From assembly GCF_017565645.3 (NCBI RefSeq), contig NZ_CP086136.1:6741501-6805500 (forward strand): 64,000 nt of DNA, in the 5' to 3' direction. Positions 1 to 8,231 of this stretch are shown here, piece by piece. Under the pieces are notes generated by a model. It was not told the origin of the DNA. It worked only from the letters and a program-made list of their open reading frames with translations, and ran no database searches. The position numbers and the translations under genes were made by a program. This DNA is from Bradyrhizobium barranii subsp. barranii. Lineage in GTDB: Bacteria; Pseudomonadota; Alphaproteobacteria; Rhizobiales; Xanthobacteraceae. How positions within the stretch are numbered: the first letter of the stretch is position 1; each line of letters starts with the position of its first letter.

Positions 1-344
1 GCGTCCGAATGTAGTCTGACCGGTTGCTCGAAAAGAAGTGCCACTTGATCTGGTTCGCCAAGAATCGCTGCGGCACAACCCAACATGGTCAATGCCCCGG
101 CAACATCCCATAGCGTTACATTTTCTAATGTCGCATTTCCCGACTTTGCCCAAGCCAAGACCGCAGTGATCATCGCGTCTGAGAAAAATAGAATACTGAG
201 CGCTGGTAAGACGAGCTGGGAATCCAGCAGGAGTATCATCAAGAATGCAGGAGCTGCGACCAGTATGCTGAACACCGCGCATGTGCAAAATGCTTGCCGC
301 CAAGAAGCATTCCTGTTTGTCCAACTTGCACGAGAAAGGATCAT
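1..344 (-). CDS. Hypothetical membrane protein (C-terminus cut by window edge)
   Basis: An open frame reads leftward from an ATG at 344 to the window edge (114 codons, no stop), so the protein is incomplete. The start has an excellent Shine-Dalgarno (AGGAGGATCAA then ATG). The product begins MILSRASWTNRN and has at least three hydrophobic segments (about residues 20-42, 44-65 and 78-95), so it is an inner-membrane protein. I do not recognise a family. Its base composition is clearly lower in GC than the genes after 1250, which fits foreign DNA at this end of the window. Confidence 0.6.
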   Translation of the reverse strand, partial: MILSRASWTNRNASWRQAFCTCAVFSILVAAPAFLMILLLDSQLVLPALSILFFSDAMITAVLAWAKSGNATLENVTLWDVAGALTMLGCAAAILGEPDQVALLFEQPVRLHSD

Positions 345-431
345 TTGATCCTCCTGCATAGGAGCATTTTTTAGCGCCACTCACCTGCTGAACTACTCTG
401 GTCTAGCTGATCGTTTTCCGACGTCTCCCCA

Positions 432-566
432 TCAATGTTTTGTCCTATGCCGCTGACTCTCAATTAACGTAAGAATGCCAGCGGTCACCACGGCAATAAC
501 GACGACGGCTGCCAGCGCCTCGACAGAGGCCAAGGTCCCGTACCACTTGTTCCAAAGCTCAATCAC
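432..566 (-). CDS. Possible 44-aa single-pass membrane protein
   Basis: A GTG-started frame of 44 codons ends TGA at 432. The product has one strongly hydrophobic stretch (VEALAAVVVIAVVTAGILTL) followed by a basic tail (QRHRTKH), the topology of a small single-pass membrane protein. Its GTG overlaps the stop of the preceding 31-codon frame (GTGA), suggesting translational coupling. No family is recognised and the ribosome binding site is weak, so this is a tentative call. Confidence 0.3.
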   Translation of the reverse strand: MIELWNKWYGTLASVEALAAVVVIAVVTAGILTLIESQRHRTKH

Positions 567-658
567 GTGCTGGCTTCTCGCGAGAGTGCACCCACGATCG
601 ACAAGATCTGCTCTCCAAGAAGAACGAACTGGGCGATCAAAAAAGCAATGCTACTCAT
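563..658 (-). CDS. Possible 31-aa hydrophobic leader/membrane peptide
   Basis: A short frame starting MSSIAFLIAQFVLLGEQ lies directly upstream of, and overlaps by four bases, the 44-aa frame that ends at 432. It is hydrophobic over most of its length. The start is uncertain: an in-frame GTG lies six codons upstream and there is no good Shine-Dalgarno. It is kept because two overlapping hydrophobic micro-ORFs ahead of a membrane protein gene look like a small operon. Confidence 0.25.
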   Translation of the reverse strand: MSSIAFLIAQFVLLGEQILSIVGALSREAST

Positions 659-716
659 CGTCGCGCGGTTTTTCACCGCGCGGCAAGGTGACTTATGTGG
701 CAATCTAAGCTGAGCT

Positions 717-833
717 TCATTGCGGAACCGGAACTAAGAACCTAGCGTTCCCACAGCTCAACATCAGCGCGCGGATAGCCACGAACCACAGCCCCACGAG
801 CGCGAGCACGGCGCCGATGACATAGCTCCGCAT
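717..833 (-). CDS. 38-aa membrane protein
   Basis: A short ORF (MRSYVIGAVLALVGLWFVA...) has a near-ideal ribosome binding site (GGGAGGGACGC then ATG). It begins 10 bases after the stop of the secreted-protein gene at 844, so the two look cotranscribed. Residues 4-24 form one transmembrane helix. The last dozen residues are not conserved-looking. No family is recognised. Confidence 0.45.
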   Translation of the reverse strand: MRSYVIGAVLALVGLWFVAIRALMLSCGNARFLVPVPQ

Positions 834-843
834 GCGTCCCTCC

Positions 844-1117
844 CTATTTGCAGAAACGGTGCGCGAGCGCGATCGACAGCCGGCCATGGCCGCGGCTTCG
901 CGCAAGCTTCTCGGCTGCGGCCTCATTGCCGCCAGCCTCGGCCAGCAGGACCCGCGCGCCGGCACAGAACGCCGGCAGATCCGCGCACTGGAAGCCGGTG
1001 CCCATGGCGACGTAACGCGCGCCGCCGAAACAGGCGTATGGATCGAGATCGGCGGCAGGCGCCGGCGCGGCCGACAATGCGCCCCCCGAAGGCGGCCGCG
1101 AGCGTGAGCCGCTTCAA
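844..1117 (-). pseudogene. Small secreted protein gene, apparently frameshifted in its signal peptide
   Basis: The 3' part encodes a small Cys-containing protein (ADLDPYACFGGARYVAMG...LSIALAHRFCK). Its natural N-terminus lies in another frame: a TTG at 1117 starts MKRLTLAAAFGG, and dropping one base from the six-G run (complement of 1082-1087) joins it to ALSAAPAPA|ADLDPYAC, a textbook signal peptide with an AxA-type cleavage site. As sequenced, the frame is broken. The TTG overlaps the stop of a short hydrophobic frame ending TTGA. It is either a real frameshift or a homopolymer error. The function is unknown. Confidence 0.5.
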
Positions 1118-1204
1118 CCGAGCACCACAAACAGCAGTGCCGCAGTGAACGGGAACGCGCACCACATGCCCAGCGCTGTGGTCAAGCTTCGTAGATCGCC
1201 TCGA

Positions 1205-1237
1205 AGGTCGGGGGTCCAATCCCCTCAGCCGGCACCA
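1205..1237 (+). other. tRNA 3'-end remnant (T-arm, acceptor strand, CCA)
   Basis: AGGTC-GGGGG-TCCAATC-CCCTC-AGCCGGC-A-CCA reads as variable loop, a 5-bp T-stem with a 7-base loop, a 7-base acceptor 3' strand, the discriminator base and an encoded CCA. No matching 5' half (GCCGGC..., D-arm, anticodon arm) lies upstream. The acceptor strand resembles alphaproteobacterial tRNA-Thr, but that identity is inferred. Such fragments are typical of attachment sites left by tRNA-targeting integrases. Confidence 0.5.
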
Positions 1238-1255
1238 GCGCTTGAGGTGGAAACC

Positions 1256-1669
1256 TCAGCTTGCATTCTTTGGCGCACCGCTTTGCTGAAAGTGCTCCGC
1301 ACCACTGATTTCGACCCAGCCATGTTTCGACTGCTCGAAAACCGATCTTAGCGGAGCCGGGAAATTCGGATCCGCCATCGCGCCGACGGCGACGCCGATC
1401 ATCCCTGGCAGATTGTCCGCCTTCCAGTAGACCGTCGAACCGCAATGGGTGCAAAAATAGCTGCGGACGTTGCCGCCGCTCGCGGCCTTGCGAACGTATT
1501 CGCTTGGGGTCCCCGAGATCGTGACGGCCTCAGCCGCGTAGAAGGCGCCGACGCCGAAGGGCGCACCGGTTCGGCGCTGGCAGTCCATGCAGTGACAAGC
1601 AACGACCGCGCGGGATGGCCCCGCGAGCGACAATGCAACGGCGCCACAACTGCATCGGGCATCGATCAT
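1256..1669 (-). CDS. GFA-family (CENP-V/formaldehyde-activating-like) zinc protein
   Basis: A 137-aa protein with the zinc-ligand pattern of the GFA family: Cys6/Cys8 (RCSCGAV), Cys25/Cys27/Cys30 (ACHCMDCQR) and Cys73/Cys76 (FCTHCGS). Family members include glutathione-dependent formaldehyde-activating enzyme, but most are of unknown substrate. The start at 1669 is favoured by GGAGG seven bases upstream. A longer in-frame ORF to 1975 is only antisense-like extension over the neighbouring gene. The gene begins 20 bases after the stop of the PQQ dehydrogenase and probably shares its transcript. Confidence 0.88.
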   Translation of the reverse strand: MIDARCSCGAVALSLAGPSRAVVACHCMDCQRRTGAPFGVGAFYAAEAVTISGTPSEYVRKAASGGNVRSYFCTHCGSTVYWKADNLPGMIGVAVGAMADPNFPAPLRSVFEQSKHGWVEISGAEHFQQSGAPKNAS

Positions 1670-1689
1670 CGCGCCTCCGAACGTCGCGC

Positions 1690-3522
1690 TCACTCCGTCC
1701 CCACCTCGAACGCCAGCAGCACGTTGCCGGCGACGCCGCTCCATTGGCCGTAGCCGGAATTGGTGTAGAGCATGCCGCCGGCGATGACCGGTCCGGGACC
1801 GTCGATCGCGCCGCCATGGGCGGGGACGCCGTTGACGGCCTTGTAATCCTGCGCGGTGTCGAACTCCCAGAGCAGCTTGCCGTCGCTGGCATAGGCCCGC
1901 AGGAAGCCGCTGACGCCGCCGGAGAACACGACGCCGGGGATCAGGCTCACCGCCGCCGAAAGCGCGGGGCTGCATTGGAGTCGATCGCCACAGGCGACCG
2001 GAGGCACCTCCATCACGACTGTCCCGCTGGCGAGGTCGAGCCCGAACAGGCCGCCGCCTTGCGTGGAGTCGAGACGCCTGGTGCCGTCACGCAGGAAACG
2101 CACGTCGGAGTTCGCCACATAGATGCGATCCTGATCGGCGGCCGAGCCCCATTCGCTGCCGCCGAGCGCACCGCCCTTCCCGATCCGCGTCTGCCACAGG
2201 ATCTTGCCGCCGTCGTCGGGATCGAGCGCGTGCACGACGCCGGATTTCTGTGCGATGGCAAGAACGCGCCTGCCGTCGCGCAGAGTTACCAGGATCGGCG
2301 ACTGGCCGAAATCGTGGTCGGGTCCGTGATCCTCGGGACAATTGGTCTTGTCCACGCCGTAGCATGCCACGACATAAGCGTCCTTCGGCGTGGCCTGCTG
2401 GCTCCAGAGCAGCTTTCCGGTCGCAAGGTCGAAGGCGAGAATCGCGTCACTCGTCGCGGATGGCGGATTCGAATAGGAATTGCTGGTCGCGACATAGATC
2501 GCGCCGCGCCTCACATCGATCGTCGGCGCCGACCAGATCGCGGCACCGGACGGGCCGAACAGCTGCACGCCCTTCGCGTTCTTGTCGGTCGGATGCGGCA
2601 CTTCTGGGATCGTATAGGCTTGCCAGACCGGCTTGCCGGTCGCGGCCTCCAGCGCCACCACGCTGCCGCGGAAGGTGCAGCATTCGTAAGAGGCTTGCGA
2701 GCCGGCGGCTTCCTCGAGCGAGGACACCGGCACGTAGAGCATGCCGGAATGCAGCACCGGCGCGCCGGTGATGCGCGCGGCCGGATGCTCGTCGACCTTC
2801 GTCTTCCAGATCAACGCCCCCGTCAGCGCGTTCACGGCATAGGCGTTGGCACGCAAATCACCGAAGAAGATCGCGAACTGATCGGAGCCGGGAAGCGGTG
2901 CGACCGTGATCGCGGCGCGCACCGCCGCATCGATCGCGAACGTCCACAGCGTGCAGCCGGTTCCCGCGTCGAGCGCATGTACCTTGCGGTCGGTGCCGCC
3001 GATGAACAGCAGGCCGCCCATGATCGTCGGCGGCGCAAAGGACACCGAGGCGCCGGGAAACGCGTAGGCCCATTTCAGCCGCAGGCGCGGCACCTGCGCC
3101 GCGGTCAGCCCCGCCATGTCGGCCGGCTGGAAGCGGCTGTTGTTGAGATCGACGCCCCACCCGTTCCAGCGTGGACCGTCGAGCGGTTGCGGAAAGCCGC
3201 TGATCTGCTGCGTGCAGCGGCCCTGCCCGTCAGACGCACTGTTGATTGCGGCCTTGCCTGTGACGAAAGCAGCAATCGCGCGACGCTCGTCGTCGCTGCG
3301 CTCCTTCGCCATCGCGGCCATGCTGCCGGAGGTCAGCGTCCCCAGCACGTGATCGAACGACATCGCCTGCATGGCGCCGCGCGCGGGCGCGCGGCTCTGG
3401 GCATCGCCGGCATCGTGACATTGCGCGCAATGCGCTGTGTAGAGCGCGGCGCCGTCCTGCTGCGCCAGTGCCGGCGTGGAGCACCAGATCAACAGAGCCG
3501 CTACGGCAAAACTCGGCCTCAT
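1690..3522 (-). CDS. Periplasmic quinohaemoprotein dehydrogenase (PQQ beta-propeller plus cytochrome c; PVA-dehydrogenase-like)
   Basis: A 610-aa preprotein. A signal peptide (MRPSFAVAALLIWCSTPALAQ) is followed by a cytochrome c domain with one haem site, CAQCH, and then an eight-bladed PQQ-type beta-propeller with repeated blades such as GCTLWTF, GALIWKT, GKLLWSQ and GKILWQT. The order haem then propeller is that of polyvinyl-alcohol dehydrogenase-type enzymes, which oxidise secondary alcohols in the periplasm and pass electrons to the respiratory chain. The substrate cannot be read from sequence. GGAG eight bases upstream supports the start at 3522 rather than the longer ORF to 3630. The GFA gene follows after 20 bases. 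Confidence 0.85.
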   Translation of the reverse strand: MRPSFAVAALLIWCSTPALAQQDGAALYTAHCAQCHDAGDAQSRAPARGAMQAMSFDHVLGTLTSGSMAAMAKERSDDERRAIAAFVTGKAAINSASDGQGRCTQQISGFPQPLDGPRWNGWGVDLNNSRFQPADMAGLTAAQVPRLRLKWAYAFPGASVSFAPPTIMGGLLFIGGTDRKVHALDAGTGCTLWTFAIDAAVRAAITVAPLPGSDQFAIFFGDLRANAYAVNALTGALIWKTKVDEHPAARITGAPVLHSGMLYVPVSSLEEAAGSQASYECCTFRGSVVALEAATGKPVWQAYTIPEVPHPTDKNAKGVQLFGPSGAAIWSAPTIDVRRGAIYVATSNSYSNPPSATSDAILAFDLATGKLLWSQQATPKDAYVVACYGVDKTNCPEDHGPDHDFGQSPILVTLRDGRRVLAIAQKSGVVHALDPDDGGKILWQTRIGKGGALGGSEWGSAADQDRIYVANSDVRFLRDGTRRLDSTQGGGLFGLDLASGTVVMEVPPVACGDRLQCSPALSAAVSLIPGVVFSGGVSGFLRAYASDGKLLWEFDTAQDYKAVNGVPAHGGAIDGPGPVIAGGMLYTNSGYGQWSGVAGNVLLAFEVGTE

Positions 3523-3626
3523 GGCGTTCTCCGGCATCGTCGACACGCGACCCAAAGATCGCGTCACACAACCTGAAGTGTATCGCCATTGCGATCGCGG
3601 ACGCAATGGAGTTCCGCCTGCGTCCG

Positions 3627-4340
3627 TCACGTCGCCGTGGCCATGCGGATACGATCGGGCAGTTCATCCAGACGCCATAGGGCAAGGCTCTTGTCGCGCC
3701 AGCCGCCGCTGCCCTCCTCGCAACGCTCGTTGATCAGCGCACGCGGCGACGGCCAGTTGAATGGTGCCTTCTCCATGTTCAGCGCGCGCCAATCGCCATC
3801 CGCGCAATCGCGATTTGCATCCCATTCTGGAAATGTCGTGACCAGCAGGAAGCCCGCGCCGCTTTCGGCAAAGCGGGCCACGGCGCGGGCGATGTTGTCG
3901 AAGCTCAAATGAACCAGGCAGTCCCGGCACAGAATGACATCCGCGCGCGGCAGCGCATCGCGCGTGATGTCGGCAACGAGAAACCGGCCGGACAATTCGC
4001 CGCCGGCCACACGCCGCCGATTGGTCTCGATCAGCGACGGGACGATGTCGATGCCGGTGTAGTCGAGGTCGAGCTTGATGCGGCCGATCCAGCCGGCATC
4101 GCCGCAGGGCGCATCGAGCAGCGAGCGCGCGTCGAGCCGTTGCAGCAGAGGAGGAAGCTCCTCCCGGATCGCGGCGGTCGCCGGGTCCTCCGAGCCGAGG
4201 CCCGAGACTGATGTGGCCGCGCCCCACAGGTTGGTCCGCTCGATCCGCTCGAACCGCGCGGCGAGATCGAGGCCGTCAAAGCTCTCGCGGTCCGCAACGA
4301 AGCGCTCATGGGCGAGCACGGGTGGACGATTGGGGATCAT
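3627..4340 (-). CDS. Class I SAM-dependent methyltransferase
   Basis: A 237-aa protein with a Rossmann methyltransferase core: motif I is SLLDAPCGDAGWIGRI (about residues 72-88), an acidic loop follows (YTGIDIVPSLI), and motif IV is ADVILCRDCLVHLSF. The DxxCGxxxW variant resembles the S-adenosylmethionine methyltransferases that sit next to glycosyl or secondary-metabolism genes, but the acceptor is unknown. It lies divergently from the hydrolase at 4428 across an 87-bp gap and about 100 bp upstream of the PQQ dehydrogenase, so it may lead that operon. Confidence 0.75.
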   Translation of the reverse strand: MIPNRPPVLAHERFVADRESFDGLDLAARFERIERTNLWGAATSVSGLGSEDPATAAIREELPPLLQRLDARSLLDAPCGDAGWIGRIKLDLDYTGIDIVPSLIETNRRRVAGGELSGRFLVADITRDALPRADVILCRDCLVHLSFDNIARAVARFAESGAGFLLVTTFPEWDANRDCADGDWRALNMEKAPFNWPSPRALINERCEEGSGGWRDKSLALWRLDELPDRIRMATAT

Positions 4341-4427
4341 CGGGCGGGACTCGTGTCAAGATTCCGTCGCAAGCACACTATACAGCCGACGCGTCGCCTC
4401 CGAAATCTCCCTGGCGCGAGTTCGCTG

Positions 4428-5189
4428 ATGATTACCCGACGAACGGCCATGACCGGCATCGCCGCGCTGCTGACGTCTATCCCTGCACACGGTGCACCAG
4501 GCGAACAGTTCAGCGTCACCTCCGGCAATGACAGCCTGCCCGTATCACGTTACGCGGCGACGGTGGCCGGGAAGCGCCCTGCCGTGATCGTGCTGCACGG
4601 GTCCCGCGGCATCGAGCTTAGGCTCCGCGCCTACGAGCGATATGCCGATGCGCTGTCCGCCAAGGGCATCGACGTCTATTTTCTCCGCTATATGACACCG
4701 GCCGATAAGGCCGCGCTGACGCCGAAGTCCAGCACGCATGAGAGCCGCGATGCCTATGACACGACGCGGTTCGACGATTGGGCCAACACGGTCTCCGCCA
4801 CCGTGACGGCCATCCTGGGCCGGTCCGACAGTTCCGGGCGCATCGGCCTGCTCGGCTTCTCGCTGGGCGGCTACGTCGCCGCCGACACCGCCGCGCGGGA
4901 CACGCGTATCACCGCGCTCGCGGTGCTCTATGGCGGCATGCCCGACGCTATGGCCGCCAAGGTCAAGCACCTGCCGCCCCTGATCGCATTGCATGGCGAG
5001 GCGGACAGGAACGTGCCGGTCGCGAAGGGACGGCAACTGGTCGAGCTCGGCAAGTCGGTCGGCGCCGAGGCCGAATTCGTGCCCTATCCAGGCAAAGCCC
5101 ACGGCTTTGATTTCTCCGGCACCGACCCGATGACATCCGATGCGATCGATCGCGTCACACGGTTCTTCCAGCCAAGGCTCGCCGCCTGA
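4428..5189 (+). CDS. Exported dienelactone-hydrolase-family alpha/beta hydrolase
   Basis: A 253-aa protein. The N-terminus MITRRTAMTGIAALL has an RR pair and a hydrophobic stretch ending AHG, a probable export signal. The alpha/beta hydrolase core shows VIVLHGSRG (oxyanion strand), the nucleophile elbow GFSLGGY with Ser, the acid loop HGEADRNVP, and the final His in KAHGFDF. In the dienelactone hydrolase family the nucleophile is usually Cys; Ser here suggests an esterase or lactonase. The start was chosen for the signal peptide; the ORF runs open upstream to 4308. Confidence 0.78.
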   Translation: MITRRTAMTGIAALLTSIPAHGAPGEQFSVTSGNDSLPVSRYAATVAGKRPAVIVLHGSRGIELRLRAYERYADALSAKGIDVYFLRYMTPADKAALTPKSSTHESRDAYDTTRFDDWANTVSATVTAILGRSDSSGRIGLLGFSLGGYVAADTAARDTRITALAVLYGGMPDAMAAKVKHLPPLIALHGEADRNVPVAKGRQLVELGKSVGAEAEFVPYPGKAHGFDFSGTDPMTSDAIDRVTRFFQPRLAA

Positions 5190-5263
5190 TCGAGGCGGGT
5201 CACGAAGATGGCTCCTGACCGCAGATTGGATCAGAGTTCAACATCAGGTAGCCTGCGCATCCG

Positions 5264-5377
5264 ATGCGCTCGACTACCAGCAAAGAGAAGGCCAAAATCG
5301 TTGCCGGCGCCGTGACGGCCGTCGTCATGACGGCCATGCTGTTGGTGTTCGCGCTCGGCCTCTTGCTTCCGCATTAG
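5264..5377 (+). CDS. 37-aa membrane protein
   Basis: MRSTTSKEKAKIVAGAVTAV... is a small protein with a basic N-terminus and one transmembrane helix (about residues 12-35) ending LLLPH. It is too short for routine ORF calling, but composition and third-position GC match the genome. It lies 74 bases after the hydrolase and may be cotranscribed with it. No function is known. Confidence 0.5.
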   Translation: MRSTTSKEKAKIVAGAVTAVVMTAMLLVFALGLLLPH

Positions 5378-5415
5378 GCGCGGCGAGCGCGGCGGACGAG
5401 TGCCGCCGCACACAC

Positions 5416-7113
5416 TTACGCCGCGCGCACGGTCCGCAAGAATTTTCCGACTTCGTCCTTCAGCCGGTTGCTGTCGGTCGCCAGCATCTTGGCGGTCGAA
5501 AGCACCTGCGAGGACGCCGAACCGGTCTCGGCCGCGCCGCGCTGCACGTCGGTGATGTTGGTGGAGACCTGCTGGGTGCCGTGAGCGGCCTGCTGCACGT
5601 TGCGTGAGATCTCCTGGGTCGCGGCGCCCTGCTCCTCGACGGCCGCGGCAATGGTGGACGACACCTCCGATAGCCGCTCGATCGTCGCGGAGATGTCGCG
5701 GATCGCGTTGACGGATTCCTGGGTCGCGGTCTGGATTCCGGAAATCTGCTGGCTGATCTCGCCGGTCGCCTTCGCGGTCTGCTCGGCCAGCGTCTTCACC
5801 TCGGAGGCGACGACCGCGAAGCCGCGGCCGGCCTCGCCGGCGCGTGCCGCCTCGATCGTGGCGTTCAGCGCCAGCAGGTTGGTCTGGCCGGCAATGGTGT
5901 TGATCAGCTCGACGACATCGCCGATCCGCGTCGCCGCGATCGAGAGCTCGCTGACCCGCTCGGTCGTGGTGCGCGCCTGGGTGACGGCTTCGCCCGCCAT
6001 CCGCGCGGATTCCTGCACCTGCCGGCTGATCTCGTTGACCGAGGACGACAGCTCCTCTGTGGCGGTCGCCACCGACTGCACGTTGCCGGTGGCTTCACCC
6101 GAAGCGACCGCGACCACCGAGGTCAGCTCCTGCGCGCGGTGCGCGGTGGTGGCCAGCGTCGAGGACGACGCTTCGAGCTCGGTGGACGCCGAGCCCACCG
6201 TCTCGATGATCTCGCCGACCGCGCGTTCGAAGCCGTCGGCCAGGTTGACCATGTCACGGCGGCGCTGCTCGGCAGCCTGCTTCTCGATCTCGAGCTGCGC
6301 AGCCTTGAGGCGTTCGACCTCGAGCGCGTTGGTCTTGAAGACTTCGACGGTCCTGGCCATGTCGCCGATCTCGTCGCTCCGCTCCTTCTCGGGCACCTCG
6401 GTCTTGAGATCGTTGCGGGCGAGACCCTCCATGGCGAGCTTGAGCCGGGCGATCGGCCGGGACATCGCATTGAGGCCGATGAACAGCGCGATTGCGATGC
6501 CGACGATCAGGCCGCCGGCGCTGACGCCGATCACGGTCCAGGTCGCGGATCTGGCGTCGCGGTTGATGGCTTCCTTGCGGTTGCTGACCGCCTGTGCGGA
6601 CTCGGTCACGAACTGGACGATGCGTGCGAGGGCCGCGTCCAGCACCGGATCGCACTCCTTGTGCGCACGTTCGGCGGCCTTGGCATTCTCCTCCACGCTG
6701 CTTGCCTGCGCGCCGGCCTGGAGTACCGGATCGCAGCTGGCGAACGCGGCCTTCAGCTGGTCCCCGATGCTCTTGACCTGGCTGGCGCGCGACGGGTCGT
6801 CCTGCACGGCCGCATCGAGGTACTGACTGATTTCGGTGCGGTTCTGGTTCGCGATCTTGAGACGGCCAGCGTTGCCCGCCTCCGTCGCTTCGGTGAAGAC
6901 CGCATAGAGCGCGGCATGATAGGTCTCCGCGCGGCGCTGGGCCCGCGTCAGGTTGAGCGCCGAGGATTGCGCGGCGGAGAGTTCGGTAAATCCGTCGACA
7001 GTCGCCGAAAGTTCACGCGCGGCGAAGCCGGCGACGGCGAGCACGCGCATCCCATCACCGCCACGATTAGTGCGACCTTCCACCACGATTTTCAGATTGT
7101 TCAAAAAGCTCAT
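5416..7113 (-). CDS. Methyl-accepting chemotaxis protein with a scrambled first transmembrane segment
   Basis: A 565-aa receptor. A helical periplasmic sensor (residues about 25-190, with two Cys near CDPVL motifs) precedes TM2 ([20 protein letters not shown], about 192-213), a HAMP domain, and a signalling hairpin whose conserved tip reads [20 protein letters not shown]. It should sit in the inner membrane and signal through CheA/CheW. Residues 12-21 are [10 protein letters not shown]; the +1 frame of the same bases encodes [10 protein letters not shown], the expected TM1 core. Two compensating indels (around 7080 and 7051) therefore seem to have destroyed TM1, or they are sequencing errors. 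The start at 7113 ([11 protein letters not shown]) fits the family. Confidence 0.85.
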   Translation of the reverse strand: MSFLNNLKIVVEGRTNRGGDGMRVLAVAGFAARELSATVDGFTELSAAQSSALNLTRAQRRAETYHAALYAVFTEATEAGNAGRLKIANQNRTEISQYLDAAVQDDPSRASQVKSIGDQLKAAFASCDPVLQAGAQASSVEENAKAAERAHKECDPVLDAALARIVQFVTESAQAVSNRKEAINRDARSATWTVIGVSAGGLIVGIAIALFIGLNAMSRPIARLKLAMEGLARNDLKTEVPEKERSDEIGDMARTVEVFKTNALEVERLKAAQLEIEKQAAEQRRRDMVNLADGFERAVGEIIETVGSASTELEASSSTLATTAHRAQELTSVVAVASGEATGNVQSVATATEELSSSVNEISRQVQESARMAGEAVTQARTTTERVSELSIAATRIGDVVELINTIAGQTNLLALNATIEAARAGEAGRGFAVVASEVKTLAEQTAKATGEISQQISGIQTATQESVNAIRDISATIERLSEVSSTIAAAVEEQGAATQEISRNVQQAAHGTQQVSTNITDVQRGAAETGSASSQVLSTAKMLATDSNRLKDEVGKFLRTVRAA

Positions 7114-7331
7114 AACAGCCGCCCCAATGCTTCTGCCGACGCATAATCCCAGCAACGGGCATTGGAACCGGCGGACGTTAAGATTTGATGCCAAATCCCC
7201 CGAGTAGTCTTACGGAAAAATAACTATTCGGGGGGTCGGCGTACGCCTCGTGTAAGCTTCTGCCTGTTTTGGGGGCGTGATCCGGACATGACCGGCCGGA
7301 ACCGGTCGCCGGCGTCAGTCGTTGTCGGCCC

Positions 7332-7550
7332 ATGCGGATCAAGGAAGAAAACCGAAACATGTTTCTGCTGGCGACGGTGACGCTGTGCTGTGTCGCCGTG
7401 GCCGGCACCGTTGCGCTGTTCAAGCTGGCACCAGGGCCGGCTCCGGCAACGCAGGTCGCCGAACGCGCGGCGATCGACGTTACGGCTCCGACACCAGTCC
7501 GGGTGGTGGGGGCGCCGTTCGAGCCCAACATTAACCCGCGCGAGCGATAG
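7332..7550 (+). CDS. 72-aa single-pass membrane protein
   Basis: MRIKEENRNMFLLATVTLCC... has one transmembrane helix (about residues 11-33) followed by a Pro/Ala-rich periplasmic tail ending NPRER. An internal ATG at 7359, 13 bases after AAGGA, could be the real start. The gene stands alone, divergent from the chemotaxis receptor and convergent with the 54-aa gene at 7554. No family is recognised. Confidence 0.55.
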   Translation: MRIKEENRNMFLLATVTLCCVAVAGTVALFKLAPGPAPATQVAERAAIDVTAPTPVRVVGAPFEPNINPRER

Positions 7551-7553
7551 CGC

Positions 7554-7718
7554 TCACGTCGGCGATGCCTCTGCGCCTGCCTCGGGCCGGCCTTGGGCCC
7601 GCGCCAATTCCTCCACGAACGCGATCACCTCCGCCCGCCTGTCGGGCGGCAGCGACAAGAACGCACGGACGAGCCTCAGGCCCTGCGCTTCGTCCGACTG
7701 GTCTGGTTTGACGTCCAT
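7554..7718 (-). CDS. 54-aa conserved-type small helical protein
   Basis: MDVKPDQSDEAQGLRLVRAF... is an acidic, amphipathic protein with the core LSLPPDRRAEVIAFVEEL. Similar short proteins, and C-terminal tails of small HTH regulators, with the pattern RLVRAF-x-L-x-P-x-x-R-x-x-V-I-x-F-V-E are familiar from Bradyrhizobium. No DNA-binding domain is present here. It ends three bases beyond the stop of the 72-aa gene, tail to tail. The function is unknown. Confidence 0.5.
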   Translation of the reverse strand: MDVKPDQSDEAQGLRLVRAFLSLPPDRRAEVIAFVEELARAQGRPEAGAEASPT

Positions 7719-7820
7719 TCCTCACTGTCGGGCGGGCGGGAAAAATATGCAATCCCCCGCCGGACACCTCCTTGATTCGGCCGGCCAGCTTTGCTGGAAT
7801 AGCTCCAACAGAGGTGGACC

Positions 7821-8210
7821 ATGAAGTGGATCAGCGAGCGCGACGCACTGATCGCGCAGACAATGGCCTTCGTCCAATCGGTAACCGGCAAGAAGGGTGA
7901 CTTCCATCCGCCGGAGAGACCGACGGCTGCACCGGACGTGCCGGTGGGGAGCGTCACCGTCGAGACCGTGGCGGTCGAGACATTGGCGGTCGAGATCAAT
8001 CCGCCGCCAGTCCCGCTCGCCCCAGCCGTCATGATCCCGCCAGCACGGACAGGCGGCGATTTCCGCTCCGAGATGCAGGCCCGCATCGCCAATTTCCGCA
8101 AGCATCAGGAGCGATTCGAGCGTGAACGGGAGGAGTATTGCGCGGCGACCCTGACCAGGCTCCGCGCGGCCATTCGCGACCCCTCCCTCCGTCCGCCAGC
8201 CGAAAACTAG
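7821..8210 (+). CDS. Hypothetical protein, 129 aa, Pro/Val-rich centre
   Basis: A good ribosome binding site (AGAGGTGGACC then ATG) supports the start. The N-terminus MKWISERDALIAQTMAFVQ looks helical. Residues about 35-70 are a Val/Glu/Pro-rich linker containing the imperfect repeat TVETVAVETLAVE. The C-terminal third is charged coiled-coil (FRKHQERFEREREEY). There is no signal peptide, so it is cytoplasmic. I do not recognise a family. Confidence 0.6.
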   Translation: MKWISERDALIAQTMAFVQSVTGKKGDFHPPERPTAAPDVPVGSVTVETVAVETLAVEINPPPVPLAPAVMIPPARTGGDFRSEMQARIANFRKHQERFEREREEYCAATLTRLRAAIRDPSLRPPAEN

Positions 8211-8231
8211 GGCCGACGGTCGATCGGACAC

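Noticed and set aside
1615..3576. 653-codon open frame on the plus strand over the PQQ dehydrogenase
   Set aside because: It is the antisense shadow of a well-supported enzyme gene on the other strand, rich in Arg and His with no fold features.
5389..5409. GCGGCG...CGCCGC hairpin between the 37-aa gene and the chemoreceptor
   Set aside because: The stem is only six base pairs with a nine-base loop and has no T-run, so it cannot be called a terminator with confidence.
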